Assembly: GCA_035771165.1 (NCBI GenBank)
Contig: JAWNZC010000419.1
Location: forward strand, 3,498,501 to 3,562,500
DNA: 64,000 bases
DNA from: Paragorgia papillata
Lineage: Eukaryota; Cnidaria; Anthozoa; Scleralcyonacea; Coralliidae
Direction: 5' to 3'
This document shows, piece by piece, positions 48,925-62,500 of the stretch. Within the stretch, counting starts at the first letter, position 1; the number at the start of each line of letters is the position of its first letter. Below the pieces are notes generated by a model. It was not told the DNA's origin. It saw only the letters and a list, made by a program, of their open reading frames with translations, and searched no databases. The translations under genes were made by a program, and so were the position numbers.

Positions 48925-49800
48925 TTCAACATTGTTTAAGGTTGGCAGCACAACATTGTTCACAGTTGGCAACACAAAAAAACACGATTGACAGTACATC
49001 ATTGTTCACAATTTTCAGCACAACATTGTTCACGGTTTGCAGCACAACAAGCCAAACCAAGCAGGGTATGTTTAAGCAACGTAAAAAAAACGTAAGGCCA
49101 CGCACTCTTTCACGCGAGAGTAACAAATCTAAACTCTGCTTTTAAAACTTCTCCTGCGCTCTTTCACTTTGCTTGAGCAAGAAAACCTTACACAGAAAAA
49201 AAAAATCTAATCTACAAATGCACTAATGCACAATGTTCTTCATGCTGGCCTGCACATGCTGTTCATGCTGACCAGCACAATGTTGTTCATGCTGACCAGT
49301 ACATGCAATGTTGTTCATGCATACATGCATGCTGCCCTGTACAATGTTCTTCATGCTGGCCTGCACAATGTTGTTCATATTGGCCTGCACAATGTTGTTC
49401 ATGCTAACCAGTACAATGTTGTTATTGCTGGCCTGTACAATGTTGTTCAAGTTAACCAGACAAATAGTGTGCTGGCTGGCCAGCACAACATTGTTTATGC
49501 TGGCCAACACATTGTTCATGCTGGCCAGCTCAACATTGTTCATGCTTGAGTAGCACAATGTTGTTCATACTGACGAGCACAATGTTGTTCATACTGACCA
49601 GCACAATGTTGTTCATACTGACCAGCACATTGTTGTTCATACTGACCAGCACAATGTTGTTCATGCTAGCCTGCACAACCTTAATTTGTTCGTACTGGCC
49701 AGCACAACATTGCTCATGCTGGCCAGTTAACTTTGCTCATGCTGGTCAGCTCAACCTCGTTCATTCTGCCTAGCAAAACATTTCTCATGCCTGTAACAGT
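48925..49800. repeat. 24-bp tandem repeat ACAATGTTGTTCATACTGACCAGC (split arrays)
   Basis: The main array at 49,218-49,790 has about 22 units of ACAATGTTGTTCATGCTGGC-like sequence. A smaller related array is at 48,925-49,045. Frames reading HNVVHA or MLFMLTST repeats are artefacts. Confidence 0.9.
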
Positions 49801-50334
49801 CTATTGTTACGCCTGTATGGTTCAGAGTATACAATAAATATACCTATACATTGCATGTGCATTATATTTTACAAAATCTTTAAAGTTTACCAAACCCGGC
49901 AACCGATTTACTTGAAACCAACAAGGTAGACTAGTTGTGAACGTGTACAAGTTTGATTATCTCGAAATCAAATCTTCCCTAGTGGGTTGTTTTGATGCAA
50001 ATCATTTAGCATATGACCTTGTCGATCAAAAGCTGCGATTACGTAAACAATACTAGTCAATTAACACAACACGTGATTTTAAGATGTTGAAAAATCAAGC
50101 AGTTGCCTTTTGAGAGGAAACAATTTCAGCTTTCTTCACCTTATCTCTATCATAATCCATTTGACCGCAAGGCAAACTACTTGGCGTGGACACAATTGTA
50201 TTATATGGCTACTGGGTTGTATTATAAAAGCCAGAGTTATGGCATCCTTTGCCATGTGATGTTTATAGTCAAAGAAGAAGTTAGACTATCTGTTTCGAAT
50301 TAGAGATTCTCTTTTGATTCTGTTTTGATTTAGT
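49801..50334. other. No gene recognised
   Basis: The short plus frame at 50103-50303 has no signal peptide or domain. Confidence 0.4.
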
Positions 50335-50501
50335 GGTGACCAATTTAGATATTCTTTTGTGCGCATTTTAATAAACCTTTCTGGACTCGTTTGTGTCTGC
50401 AATTCAAAAGAACCTTTGCTTCATAACGAAGCCAGAAGGTTCATTTAGATGCACATAAAAGAATATTTAAAGCAATGGTCTATATATGAAAGTGGTGTAT
50501 A
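50335..50501. mobile_element. Foldback family B, copy 6
   Basis: Closest to copy 3: TCTGCAATTCAAAAGAA centre and GCACATAAAAGAATATTTAA arm. The left end is eroded. Confidence 0.85.
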
Positions 50502-50529
50502 ACTACGCGAAGGAGATGGGTCAAGTCAT

Positions 50530-51995
50530 GAGTCATTTACATTATTTTTACTCTACCCCTCTAATTAGCTTATACTAAGACAGGAAATTGCATAGTGTAA
50601 ACATGAGTGTTTTGAATGTTCCTGCATGCTTTGCTTTCGCTGTTCCAATTAAAGGAACTTGATCTATATAGATCACGCTGGTCAGAACAGTACCTTTCCT
50701 TTTTATACATAATTTTCATACATTATCTTTACCTATAACATGCAGGATATTGTAAACACAACTAGTTTTAAATTAGTGAAATAAAAGTAGCGTGCTGCGT
50801 AGGCAGTGTAGAAACAACAATCGAAATATAGTAACTTAGGTTAGATATACTGCCTTCGCTCGAAACGTTAGATTCCTACGTTCTCTGTTTCGGCAGTATA
50901 TCTAACCTAAGTTACTATATTTCGATTGTAGTTTTAAATTATATGTTCCTGCTTTGGTTACAATTATAAAGAACTAGAAAGAAGAGATAGATAGAACTAT
51001 AGATAGAACTCTTTCTTTTTGAATTTCCATATATATATATATATATATATATAGTAAATCAAGCCTTATTTTTTACTCTATATATTTAGCTTATATACTC
51101 AGACAGGATGTTGTATATAGTGCATACATAACTTGTTTTGAATTACGTGTTCCTGCTTTGCTGTTTTATTGTTCTAATGAATAGAGTTTGATCTAGATTG
51201 CGCTATTCGGCAGAACAGTGCCTTTCCTTTTCCATACATAATTTTCATACATTATTTATACTCTATCCCTTAATTTAGCTGCTAACATGCAGGATATTGT
51301 AAACACAACTAGTTTTAAATTATATGTTCCTGCTTTGGTTACAATTATAAAGAACTAGAAAGAAGAGATAGATAGAACTAGATAAACTCTTTCTTTTTGA
51401 ATTTCCATGTATACATAGTAAATCAAGCCTTATTTTTTCCTCTATATTTGGCTTATATTCTCAGACAGGATATTGTATGTATAGTACATATACATAACTT
51501 GTTTTGAATTATGTGTTCCTGCTTTATTTGCCGTTTTATTGTTCTAATGAATAGAGCTTGATCTAGATTGCCTTATTCATCAGAACAGTGCCTTTCCTTT
51601 TCCATACATAATAAATGAATCCTTATATTTATACTTCATTTCTCTATTTAGCTTATACTTAGACGGAATGTTGTATATACACCTTGTTTTGAATTATGTG
51701 TTCCTATTTTGCTTTCGTTATTCCAGTTAAAATAGCTTGATCTAGATTGCGCTCTAATTTTCTATTCGTCAGAAAAGTTGCTTTCCCTTCCCTTATACGT
51801 ACTAAAGCAAGCCTTATTTTTACTCCATACCCCTCTATTTAGCTTAGACGCAGACAGGATATTGCATGTTTACATAACTTGTTTTGAATTATGTGTTCCT
51901 ATTTTGCTTTCGTTATTCCAGTTAATAATGATCTAGATTTTGCGCTGATTGCGCTATTTGTCAGAAAGGTTGCTTTCTTTTCTTATACATTTTTC
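50530..51995. repeat. ~190-bp tandem repeat, about 7 diverged units
   Basis: GACAGGATATTGTA-like starts recur at about 50,579, 50,742, 51,103, 51,287, 51,466, 51,658 and 51,850. Each unit has TTTGAATTATGTGTTCCTGC and TTGATCTAGATTGCGC blocks and a CAGTGCCTTTCC end. Spacing is ~180-195 bp once the foldback insertion in the second unit is removed. Confidence 0.85.
50776..50928. mobile_element. Foldback family D insertion with 13-bp duplication and paralogous empty site
   Basis: TAGTTTTAAATTA flanks the 153-bp element on both sides (50763-50775, 50929-50941). The neighbouring tandem unit at about 51,310 has the same sequence with a single TAGTTTTAAATTA and no insert. The element is inverted relative to 37.8 kb and starts GTGAAATAAAAGTAGC. 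Confidence 0.9.
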
Positions 51996-52600
51996 TTTTC
52001 TTAACCCAAAACGTTGTTGTTCAAGCTTGATAAGATCTATTGTGACATCACACACTGCAATCAAGGGTTAGCCTATTTCCGTTAATTAACCTATTTATTG
52101 TTCAAATCTATAATAACCTATCTCGTTTGTCACTGCCAATTAGTTTGCACATGTTGCAGAATTGTTACTATCAGCACAGTTATCTATAGATGACATGCAT
52201 AGTTCAATGGTCAATAACTTTGTTTACTTTCTCCGTTTTCAAGAATACTTTACGTATCTATTCAACACAAGCTATAAGCTAAGCTACGCTACCAATCTAC
52301 AAGCCTGCAGCTGTGGTGAACACGCACAAGTGCTTGGGAAAGAATACTGAAGTCTTAGATGCGATTGAAGCATAAATATACAGTAACCTGTACACAAAAA
52401 TCTAAAGATATTTCATCATAGACAAAAGTCAAAACACAATCCCCACTATAGGCGAACAGAATTCCCAATACACCGAAACAAAATGACAGCATACTTGGGT
52501 AGGAGATTACATAACTAGAGTTTTACTCTCCATAGATATAAAACGGTCACCAAAGACGCGCACACAACGCTTTGGGTAAACATAAATTGTTAGTGATCTA
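51996..52600. other. No gene recognised; downstream flank of the EXTL3-like gene
   Basis: The plus frame 52162-52350 shows no features. Nothing else is supported. Confidence 0.4.
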
Positions 52601-52606
52601 TTTATT
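52601..52606 (-). terminator. AATAAA poly(A) signal of the EXTL3-like gene
   Basis: The minus strand reads AATAAA 22 nt after the TAG stop. The 3' UTR would therefore be very short. The area is AT-rich, so a chance match is possible. Confidence 0.45.
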
Positions 52607-52628
52607 ATAATACATTATATACAGCTTT

Positions 52629-52850
52629 CTAAATGGTACCGATATTTTTATAGCGTTTTCCCCGAGATGGTATGTCGTCTTTAAATAGAATAGGGTCGGC
52701 ACGAAATTCAGCGGTCTTCAACGGCAGTGTGCCGTATAATTTGACAAATTCCTCGATACACGCGGATCTTTCAATGAAGTGTGCTGGGTTTGAGTCAAGA
52801 GCTTCTGTTGTTGTGCACTCTGGACATTTGAATCTCTTCCTTGGGGTGAC
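52629..52850 (-). CDS. EXTL3: EXTL3-like last exon and stop
   Basis: The exon has 73 codons plus TAG, with acceptor CACCTTTCAG. It contains [48 protein letters not shown] and a basic tail ending NIGTI. The two Cys of CPEC and the later SAC are consistent with an EXTL3-type disulfide loop. Confidence 0.92.
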   Translation of the reverse strand, partial: VTPRKRFKCPECTTTEALDSNPAHFIERSACIEEFVKLYGTLPLKTAEFRADPILFKDDIPSRGKRYKNIGTI

Positions 52851-53140
52851 CTGAAAGGTGGGTTTTAGTCAGGTTTGTGGAAAATTATCGATGACCATAG
52901 GGCGAGATAATAATGACGAGTGGAAAGAGTGGAAAGACAAGCGAACCGGTACAGAAAAACAAACGAACTAACGAACGAACGAACAAATAAACAAACAAAC
53001 AAACAAACAAACAACCAGACGAACAAACAAACAAACAAACAAACAAACAAACAAACAAACAAACAAACAAACAGACAGACAGAGAAACAACCAGACAAAC
53101 AAACAAACAAACAAACAAACAAACAAACAGGCAGGCAGGC

Positions 53141-53213
<73 letters not shown>

Positions 53214-55880
53214 GGAAGACTGGCAACCAGCCAGCCAGACGGGGAATTAAAATAAAGAGAATGAAACAGGAAGAATCAGCCAACCTCCTAATAACAGCAC
53301 TTATAAAGCTTGCAAAAAAGAGTAACTTGCTTGCATAGAGTGTATATAAGTTTCAAGAATATATAGTAAAGAACAAAAATAACCCAGACTGGTAGACTGT
53401 AGCCCTCACCTTTATAGGAGCTTTCCCAGTGTAGTTGGCAATCAAGAAATTCATAGCAATATCTTCACAGTTCATATGTTTATCCACCCAGTTTCGTAAA
53501 CTAGCAGGCATCATGTAGGTAAACGCATGGCTAAAATACTGAAACAAATACCCAATGTAAAAACAATTCGCGACGGTCTGAACAAATATGCATAAAAAAC
53601 GTCACCATATCAAATTATTCAAAAATAATTTCGTTTTCCAACAAAATTGCTCACAAGCGGACGGCGCCATATTGAATGTGATGTCAAATGGTTGCAACAA
53701 AATAATAACATGATTGCTAGATCTGTTTGTTTTGATGATTTCCTTAAATATAAAAGGAAATCCTATAAAATTCTTTCTGGCGTCAATACGATGAATCATA
53801 TGATCAAATACATGCACCCAATTGGACAATCTACGTATTGAATATTAGTATATAAATCAACTAGTGGACTATTACAAGTGCAGCATTCTGATTGACTGAG
53901 CTACTCACTGTCTATTGGCGATAGACGACTAGTAGCGAGAGAATCAAGTTTGAAATCTAAAACAATGGCAGAAAATTCGCATTTTGCTGAGGTTTCGGTT
54001 TTTCTTTAAAAAATAGTTTGTTAGACTAGGATGATAATAGGTCTACAAACCGTAGATAACTCAGGCTCGTTGTCTATTTGTTAATTACCGTAAATGTTCG
54101 ATTTAGCGCCGCTCTCGATTAAGCGCCGCATCCAGAAGTAGGATAATTTAATAAGCCCCGCTATCGATTAAGCGCCGAACTTGTCCATCCTAAAAAAGCT
54201 GGACACAAATCCCTTTGAAGTCTCTGATTCAGATGTCGAAGATGCCTCTGATCCACATCTGTGGATAGATGACGATCAAGAAGGCGATGACCAGGACGTT
54301 GACGTTCTTTTTTGAATTTATTGGGCTATTGAGTATTGGGTTTTTCTATGAATAAACGTTCTTTTTAAGTTCTTTTTTAGTAAAACCAGTACTTTTCAGG
54401 CCTCATATTTTAATCGTACTACCAAACTCTGGAACTTCAGATGTACAGTGGCTCTACCTAGCAGTTTCCCCAATCCTTCAGCATTTAAGAAGTTTTTGAA
54501 AAATACATTTTTAACCTCGGTCAATTCAACTTTCGACATTGATACGCAATTGTCCCTGCCACAGGGCATAAGTTATAATCAAGCACTTATAAATTTACTT
54601 TTATTTTCCAAAGCAGATATTTTACAAACTACTTTTTTTAGAAATTTTAATTTAGTAGGGAGGTGCCTTCCCTTTTGGACCGCTTAATGCTCTTAATATC
54701 TATTTGAAGTAATTACTTAAAGCTGTAGACCAATGCTTATAGCTGCATAATGTAAGCCAAACAGAGATGATATAGATGTAGAAAAAAAATCAACTGTAAT
54801 CCTATAGTCATTGTCCACATTGACCTTTTAACAGACTTAGAGAGTTTTACCCGACGAAGACAATATTAGAAGTTATAAGTCAATCTGTCCTAAGTGTCGT
54901 CATGTCAATATTTTTACTTTATGTTTGTGTTAATCAGGATATTTTTGTAGTAGTTTTTGTACTTACTCTAATAAACACCTTTGGGTGTAACTTGGGTTGA
55001 CAAATTGATTTTCTTTTCAGAGTTGGGTTTCCAGGTGTCAAACCATGTAGGAGACCACGTGCCCTATTGTTTGTTCGCCTTGTATAATATATTGTAATGT
55101 ATTAAACTAAATTTGTAAATAAATTAAAAAGTCATTCCTTATATGATCTTATATAGTAATACAATATATGACGGGTTTACCGAACACAAGGTTCAACACT
55201 ATATACTTAAGACTGACAATTGAACTCGGACTCGAATGGCAAGGACTCGAGTCATTCGACTCGAAAAGTGTCAGGAGTTGACATTGTTCTGAAAAGCTTG
55301 GATTTGAATGGTTTAGATTCGGATTGAGGCTCCGACTCAAATAAGATGGACTTGACCTATAACACTGATATATCTTTAGTACTTATATCAAGTCATATTG
55401 TGTTTTTGTATGTATGTTGTATTATGACTTTATAACCAGTGATAAGCATCACATTTATCAAAAGTAGCTGCCTTGTTCTTGGCATATAAACCCAGTTTCC
55501 GACTAATGTTTTGATTTCGACCTTACGAATATAAAACAGTTATACACACGTCATTTTACCTTGTGGTGAAAAGCAGCTCCTGTTAGTACCATTGAAACCT
55601 CGTTCACCCACTCTGACTCATACCTCAACTTTTTTGTCACATTACTCGACGTATGAAGACGACCAGGGAAGCCAACGAGCCTGTCGGGAAATTCAGACCA
55701 AACCTGCATAAGAAAACAAGAACAGAATAGGTTAAGGAATATAGCTTAAGAGGAATATAGCAAGAAGATGATTTCCAGGAGTAAAAGGCAACCTCCTCTC
55801 CTCTTCCTCCGCCACTCCCCACCTCCTCCTCCTCCATCTTCCTCCCTCTCCTCCTCCTCCTCCTCTCCTCCTCCTCTCCT

Positions 55881-55911
<31 letters not shown>

Positions 55912-56561
55912 CCTCCTCCTCTTCCTCTTCCCCTCCTCCTCATCATTACCTCCTTCCTCCTCCTCGTTCTCCTCCTCTTCCTCCACCTCCTCCTCCTCTT
56001 CCTCCGCCTCCTCCTCTTCCTCCTCCTCTTCCTTCCTCCTCTCCTCTTCCTCCTCCTCCTCTCCTCCTCCTTCCTCCTCTTCCTCCGCCTCCTCCTCTTC
56101 CTCCGCATCCTCTTCTTCCCCTCCTTCATCCTCTTCTTCCTCCTCCTCTTCCTCCTCCTCCTCCTCCTCCTCCTCTCTTCTCTTCCTCCTCATCATCTTC
56201 CTCCTCCTCCTCATCTTCCTCCTCCTCTTCTTCCTCCTCTTCTTCCTCCTCTTCTTCTTCCTCCCCCTCTACCTCCTCCTCATCTTCCTCCTCATCATCT
56301 TCCTCCTCCTCCTCATCTTCTTCCTCCTCTTCTTCCTCCTCCTCTTCCTCCTCTTCTTCTTCCTCCCCCTCTACCTCCTCCTCATCTTCCTCCTTCTCCT
56401 CATCTTCCTCCTCCTCTTCCTCCTCCTCTTCCCCCTCCTCCTCTTCCTCCTCCTCTTCCTCCTCTTCTTCTTCCTCCCCCTCTACCTCCTCCTCATCTTC
56501 CTCCTTCTCCTCATCTTCCTCCTCCTCCTCATCTTCCTCCTCCTCTTCCTCCTCCTCTTCC

Positions 56562-56592
<31 letters not shown>

Positions 56593-59500
56593 ATCATCAT
56601 CTTCGTATTCTTTCTCCTCCTCCTCCTCCTCCTCCTCATCTTCGTATTCTTTCTCCTCTTCCTCCTTCTCTTCCTCTTCCTCCTCCTCTTCCTCCTCCTC
56701 ATCATATTCTTTCTCCTCTTCCTCCTTCTCCTCCTCCTCCTCCTCCTCTTCCTCCTCATCATCAACAACAACTTTATTGAGTGTACACAGGCTGTCACTA
56801 ATCCAAGTACTAACCGCGTCTATAGAAATTATTTTAGGTACGTTTTATCCAATTTAAGTTCTCAGATAATCATAGAAATCATGACATTTTCTCGCCATGT
56901 TTCTCTCCAAATGATTCTGAAAGTACTATCATTCCACGACCTGCTCCCAAATTGACCATGTGGCCGAGTCGGTAGAGCGTTGGACTAGTAAACCGAAAGT
57001 CAGGGTTCGAATGCCAGCCGCGGTTGAGTAGAGTTTATAGTTCGTCACCCAGAGTAACATCTATATCATGCTCCTATGTTATTATGGCTGGGTTTGATTT
57101 CCGGTCCGTACGCAAAACGACGCACGCTGATTGGTTCCCGATTGGTCGGGATTTTACGATATTGACCTCGGGTCAATACGCTTTTTTCTCGGCCCTGTAA
57201 TTTTTGGCGAGAAAATTTCTGAGTTGATTTGAATACAAATAAAATAGAACTAGGTATCTTTATTCAAATATTCTGAACAATAAAATGTGTTGGACCATTA
57301 CTGCTGGTTTTCTTTAAAGCTGTTTATCTAAAAACATGACAAATATAAAAGCCGAACTGGTGTAAACAAGGAGGCCAAGAGCGACATGAAAAAGTTAACA
57401 GGTAAGGTAAACAGCATACTCCGAAGACGAAAACAACGCTCGAAGCTTAAAAATAAAGTGAACCAATAGCCATATAATAAATTCCTTATTAACCTCGTTT
57501 GCTCGGTCTGTACGGGAAAGTATTTGCCCTCGGTTTTATCGCACAAACCTCGCTCCTTCGTCGCTCGGTCTGTACGAAAACCTCAGGCAAATACTTTCCC
57601 GTACAGACCTCGCACTCGGTTAATAAGTCCTTATTATTAGAACTTACTTGAAAGCCAAACTCAATTTCATCCGCCGTTAACATAACAATATCATCGTCCA
57701 GAGAAAAAATGGCCTCCGTTTCAATTTCTTTGTAAGGGTAAAACCTATACATATACAATAACATTAATATTCCATACATTATTATTTTTGTTATTAATTT
57801 GTTTTTATCTTGTTGCTGCATGTACCTGTTGCTGAGCTTGTTGGCTTTTGTTTCAATCACTTCAACAGGCTTTGTAAGTTTAGGCCACTCCGAAACTGTG
57901 AATGAATTAAAATACACAGTGAGTATAATGCGTACCAAGAGTTACTTCCCTCAATAACAAAACTATAAAACTAACTTTATTTACACTGGATAACCCAATC
58001 AGTCATATCTAAACAGTTCGCCCATGTTGCCATGCATGCTAAAAATTTAATCTAACTTGTTAGCCCATTGCTGTCTAACGAAAATATCGTATGGCGTTAG
58101 ACAGGGTGAAATAACCTGGTTTAGTACATTCTGGTTGTACAATTTGTTCGAGTACAGTCAACTCTCGTTATAGCGGACACCCTGGGGACCGTCATTTGGT
58201 GTCCGTAATAACGAGAGTCCGCAATAGCGGGATGCGATGAAAATATCCCGATTTCAGGTTGTAAAATGTCACTACAATGTACTACAGCTTTTTTGTTTTA
58301 AAATGTCCAGTTTATTTCAATTTCTAGTTGACGTTTACTGTGATACATAAGTACACAGTACAAGTAAAAAATTTGTATTCAAATATTTTTTTTATTCCAA
58401 AACCAAAAATACAACGGTAACATGAATCAGTAACATAAATATGTCACTCGATAAATTAAAAAGTCATTCACTTTCATATGTCGAGAGAAAAATACGTCCA
58501 AGGTGTCCGTTGTAACGAGAGTAGAACAATAAAAATGTTTGTTGGGGACCACATGAAGTGTCCGCAATTCCGTAATAGCGAGAGTCCGTAATAGCGAAAG
58601 TTATTTCAATACATTTCATAGTAGTTTCGGCCGGGGATTTACCAACTGTCCTTAATAGCGGGGTGTCCGTAATAGCGGGGTGTCCTTAATAGCGGGGTGT
58701 CCTTAATAGCGGGGTGTCCTTAATAGCGGGGTGTCCTTAATAGCGGGGTGTCCGTGATAGCGGGGTGTCCTTAATAGCGGGGTGTCCTTAATAGCGGGGT
58801 GTCCGTAATAGCGGGGTGTCCGTGATAGCGGGGTGTCCGTAATAGCGGGGTGTCCTTACTAGCGGGGTGTCCTTACTAGCGGGGTGTCCGTAATAGCGGG
58901 GTGTCCGTAATAGCGGGGTGCCCGTAATAGCGGGTGTCCATAATAGCGGGGTGTCCGTAATAGCGGGGTGTCCGTAAAGCGAGAGTTGACTGTACAACAG
59001 TAAAGAAACCGTTTTAAATCGGCCCAGGCAGAACAGGGTAATTCGGGCTCTTTATTGAATCACCACCGTACCTGGAGGAGGACGTTTGTCAAGATTATTC
59101 CACACGACCACAATCTAAAACAAAAAAAAAAGAATCACAATTTCTTCGAAAACTAATGTAATTAAAGGTTAAGAAAAAACAAAAGAATTTTATGAAGCTA
59201 TTATATGACTTAAGGTGGCCCCCTACTGTTTCTTGAAAAGTTGGAAAAATGCAAATTTCAACCTCAGAAACTGCTCATGAATATTTTGAAAAAGAAGAAA
59301 CTAACGTTATGCATAGAATAATGTCCAAGACAATAAATACTGTTAACAGATAATGTGTTTCAGCCGTTGTTATGACGACAGTGACGTTTAAAAATGGCCA
59401 TAAATGTACATTTAATCCAATTTATTTCAAAAACGAGTTCGGTGACCCCCAAATTTTTTCCCATTAAAACATTTCTTCAAATTTAAATAATCAATAGGCA

Positions 59501-62500
59501 GATTTAAAAAAAATTCTGTATATCTAATTCTTTTATCGAAGAAAAATTATGGTTTTCTATTAATTTTTCAAAAAAATTGGATCTACAGAATTCTTTAAAA
59601 ATCTGCCAATTGATTACTGAAACTTAGAGAAATGTCTTAATGCAAAAAAATTTGGGGGTCACCGAACTCGTTTTTGAAATAAATTGAATTTAAATGTAAA
59701 TTTACGGCCATTTTGCATAGCAACGGCTGAAACACTTCATCTGTTTACAGTATTTAATGCCTTGAACGTAAATGATTTTACTCCATCATATATCGAACAG
59801 TTATTGACACGAAATTCTGACATTCACGAACGTCAAACTAGACACGGTAATACAAATCTCGTTTGTTCACGGTACAAACATGAGACCGAAGGTGGTAGAA
59901 CATTTACTGTGTCAAGTATTAAACTGTGGAACAGCTTGCCGAACTCAGTTAAGAAGTCTGAGACTTTTAATAGTTTTAATAAAGCAATACGTTCTTACTT
60001 TTTAGCAAAATATGAACATATTGATAACTTTGAAACACTAGTTTTTAATACCTAACCTATATATGTATAATAATATTTTTAAATTCTATACCTACTTTGC
60101 ATGTCTTATTTTTTAATGATTTCTTTAGTTAGTTAAATTGCCATTCTATTATGATTGTAATTAGGAATTGTAGGAGAGCCACAAGTTTATCAGCATTTTG
60201 CTGTCATGTGTCATTAAATAAAGTTATACTATTACTACTACTGCATTTTTTCAACTTTTGAAGAAACAGTAGGGAGCCACCTTAATGTAATTAATTAATT
60301 AATTAAGCAGAATTAAACACAATGAAAGTAAATAATAAAATGGTATACCTTGGCAAGACTCGGAGCTCTGTCAACTTGCTTGAGAACACGAAAGAGCATC
60401 GGAACACGGTCGTACGTAAGGACAACGGCTGTGAACCCCTTTCGTTTTGAAGACATTAACGGCACAATGAAAGGTGAATGGATAATCTCCTGCAAGTAGA
60501 AGGACGAGTGATATTGAAATGCTAGGTGAGTAAAGAAAACTCTAATCGACCCCGACTGGGATTCAAACCCGCGACCTTCCCAGTCAGTCATCCAAGCACT
60601 TGAGGTTGGGTCCGTTTTTTTGGACAGATTGAGTTTTACTTGTGGTGCACAGTTCTAGGGGGGTCTGGGGGCATGCCCCCTCGGAAAAGTTTTGAAATTT
60701 GGGTCTCTAAAATGACATTTCCCGCGATCTGACAGTAACCACTAACTCAGAAGAACAGTTATAACAGATACGGTTATCCAGTATAAATAAAGTTAGTTTA
60801 GTTTCCTCCAGTTTCCACCTGTAGTAACACTGGACTAACGAAGGATGGCCTTTACTGGACCTCTAGCGAGGGCACTTTACATGTAGATATGACTGATAGG
60901 GTTATCCAGTATAAATAAAGTTAGTATAGTTTACTCTGGTTTCCTCATGTGCTAACACTGAACCAATGAGAAATGGCCCTTAATGGACCTCTATAGGTAG
61001 AACAGTTTAGATATAAATGATAGAGCTATGTATGTATATCCAGTATAAATAAAGTTATTTAGTTTATCCCAGTTTCCTCCTGTACTAACACTGGACCTCT
61101 AAGACACCGTTTACACTAGAGCAAACGTTTTCAGATTCGTGACGAATCCGGAACGTTTTAGTACCGGATTCGTTTTGCCGTTTACACACAAAAGAATGAA
61201 TCCAGAATAAAAACTTTCCGGTTTGATCACGTATATCCGGAAAAAAATGTAGAAACTTCGTATCCGAATACTTTTGAATCCGAGACAATATACGTATAGC
61301 GTGAACGGTTATTCCGATGAATTCGGATGCTCTTCCGCTAGTAGTTATGTGAGGTTGCGGTGGAACCAACATGGTCAACATATTAACTGAATTAAAGGAA
61401 TTCCGAGTTTAGTGTAAATGGTCGAATCTGCGAATACTGTTGTAGTGTAAACGCCTAACGAATCCGAATACTCGGTACGAAGTGAATCCGGAAACATTTA
61501 CGAATCCGGAAACTTTTGCTCTAGTGTAAACGCGTAGTCTAAGTAGAACACTTTAGATATGACTGGTAGATATAGTAACAATGAACCAATGACCCTTATA
61601 CTAGACCTGGGGAAAACAATTTAAACTGGTAGAATTATCCGGTATAGCGTAGGCAGTGTTTTGGATAGAGCAAAGTGAAAATATGGTAAACTACCGAGAT
61701 TTTTAACAATGAAATACTGACGTTTCAAGCGAAGCTCTTCGTATAGTTTAGTTTGCTAGGTTTTCGTTCAAAACGCGAAGGCAAATATTTTCCCGTAAAT
61801 ACCAAACAAACGAGATTAATAAAATATTTATTACATGGCTTTTGGTTCAAGTTTTCAACGCTGTTGTCGTCTTTAGTTTGCCGTTACCTTACCTTTTCGT
61901 GTCGCTTCTTGTTCACACCAGTTCGGCCTTTATTTGCCGTGTTTTTACGCGAGGAACTTCAAATAAAGCCAGCAGTAATGTCCCAGAACATTATATTGTT
62001 TGAAATATTTGAATAAAGATACATAGTTCTCTTTAATTTGGATTCAAACCAACTTAGAAATTTTCCCGCCGAAACTCACAGGTCCGAGAAAAACTTAAAA
62101 ATCGGAGAAAGAAGCGTATTGTCCGAGTAGTTCCGAGCGGTCAATAATCGTAGAATTCCGACTGCTCAGCAACCAATCAGATAGCATCGTGGTTCAACGC
62201 CGTTTCGTCTTCGGAGTTTGCCGTCACCTGTTAGGTTTCTCGTGTCGCTTCTTGTTTACACCAATTTGGCTTTCATTGGTCGTGTTTTTAGATAAACAGC
62301 TTTTAAGAAAACCAGCAATAATGTTCCAGAACATTATCTTGTTTGAAATATTTGAATAAAGATACTCAGTTCTCTTTTATTTGGATTCAAATCAACTCAG
62401 AAACTTTCCCGCCGAAACTTACAGGTCCGAGAAAAACTTAAAAATCCAAGAAGAAAGCGTATTGTCCGAGTAGTTCCGAGCGGTTAATAATCGTAGAATT

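Noticed and set aside
49223..49773. HNVVHA and MLFMLTST repeat frames
   Set aside because: The 24-bp unit is a multiple of three, so it keeps all frames open; frames exist on both strands.
52865..53283. Cys/Val/Phe-rich minus frames
   Set aside because: Translation of AAAC and GACA repeats; no gene context.
55732..56955. Frames up to 395 codons
   Set aside because: Same artefact in the second polypyrimidine tract, inside an intron.
57489..57938. 149-codon minus frame starting upstream of the DxD exon
   Set aside because: It reads through an intron, two EXTL3-like exons and then past the splice donor into a MITE. Only the exon parts are real coding sequence.
61085..61381. 98-codon minus frame
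   Set aside because: Lies wholly within the CGTTTACACTAGAGC MITE palindrome.
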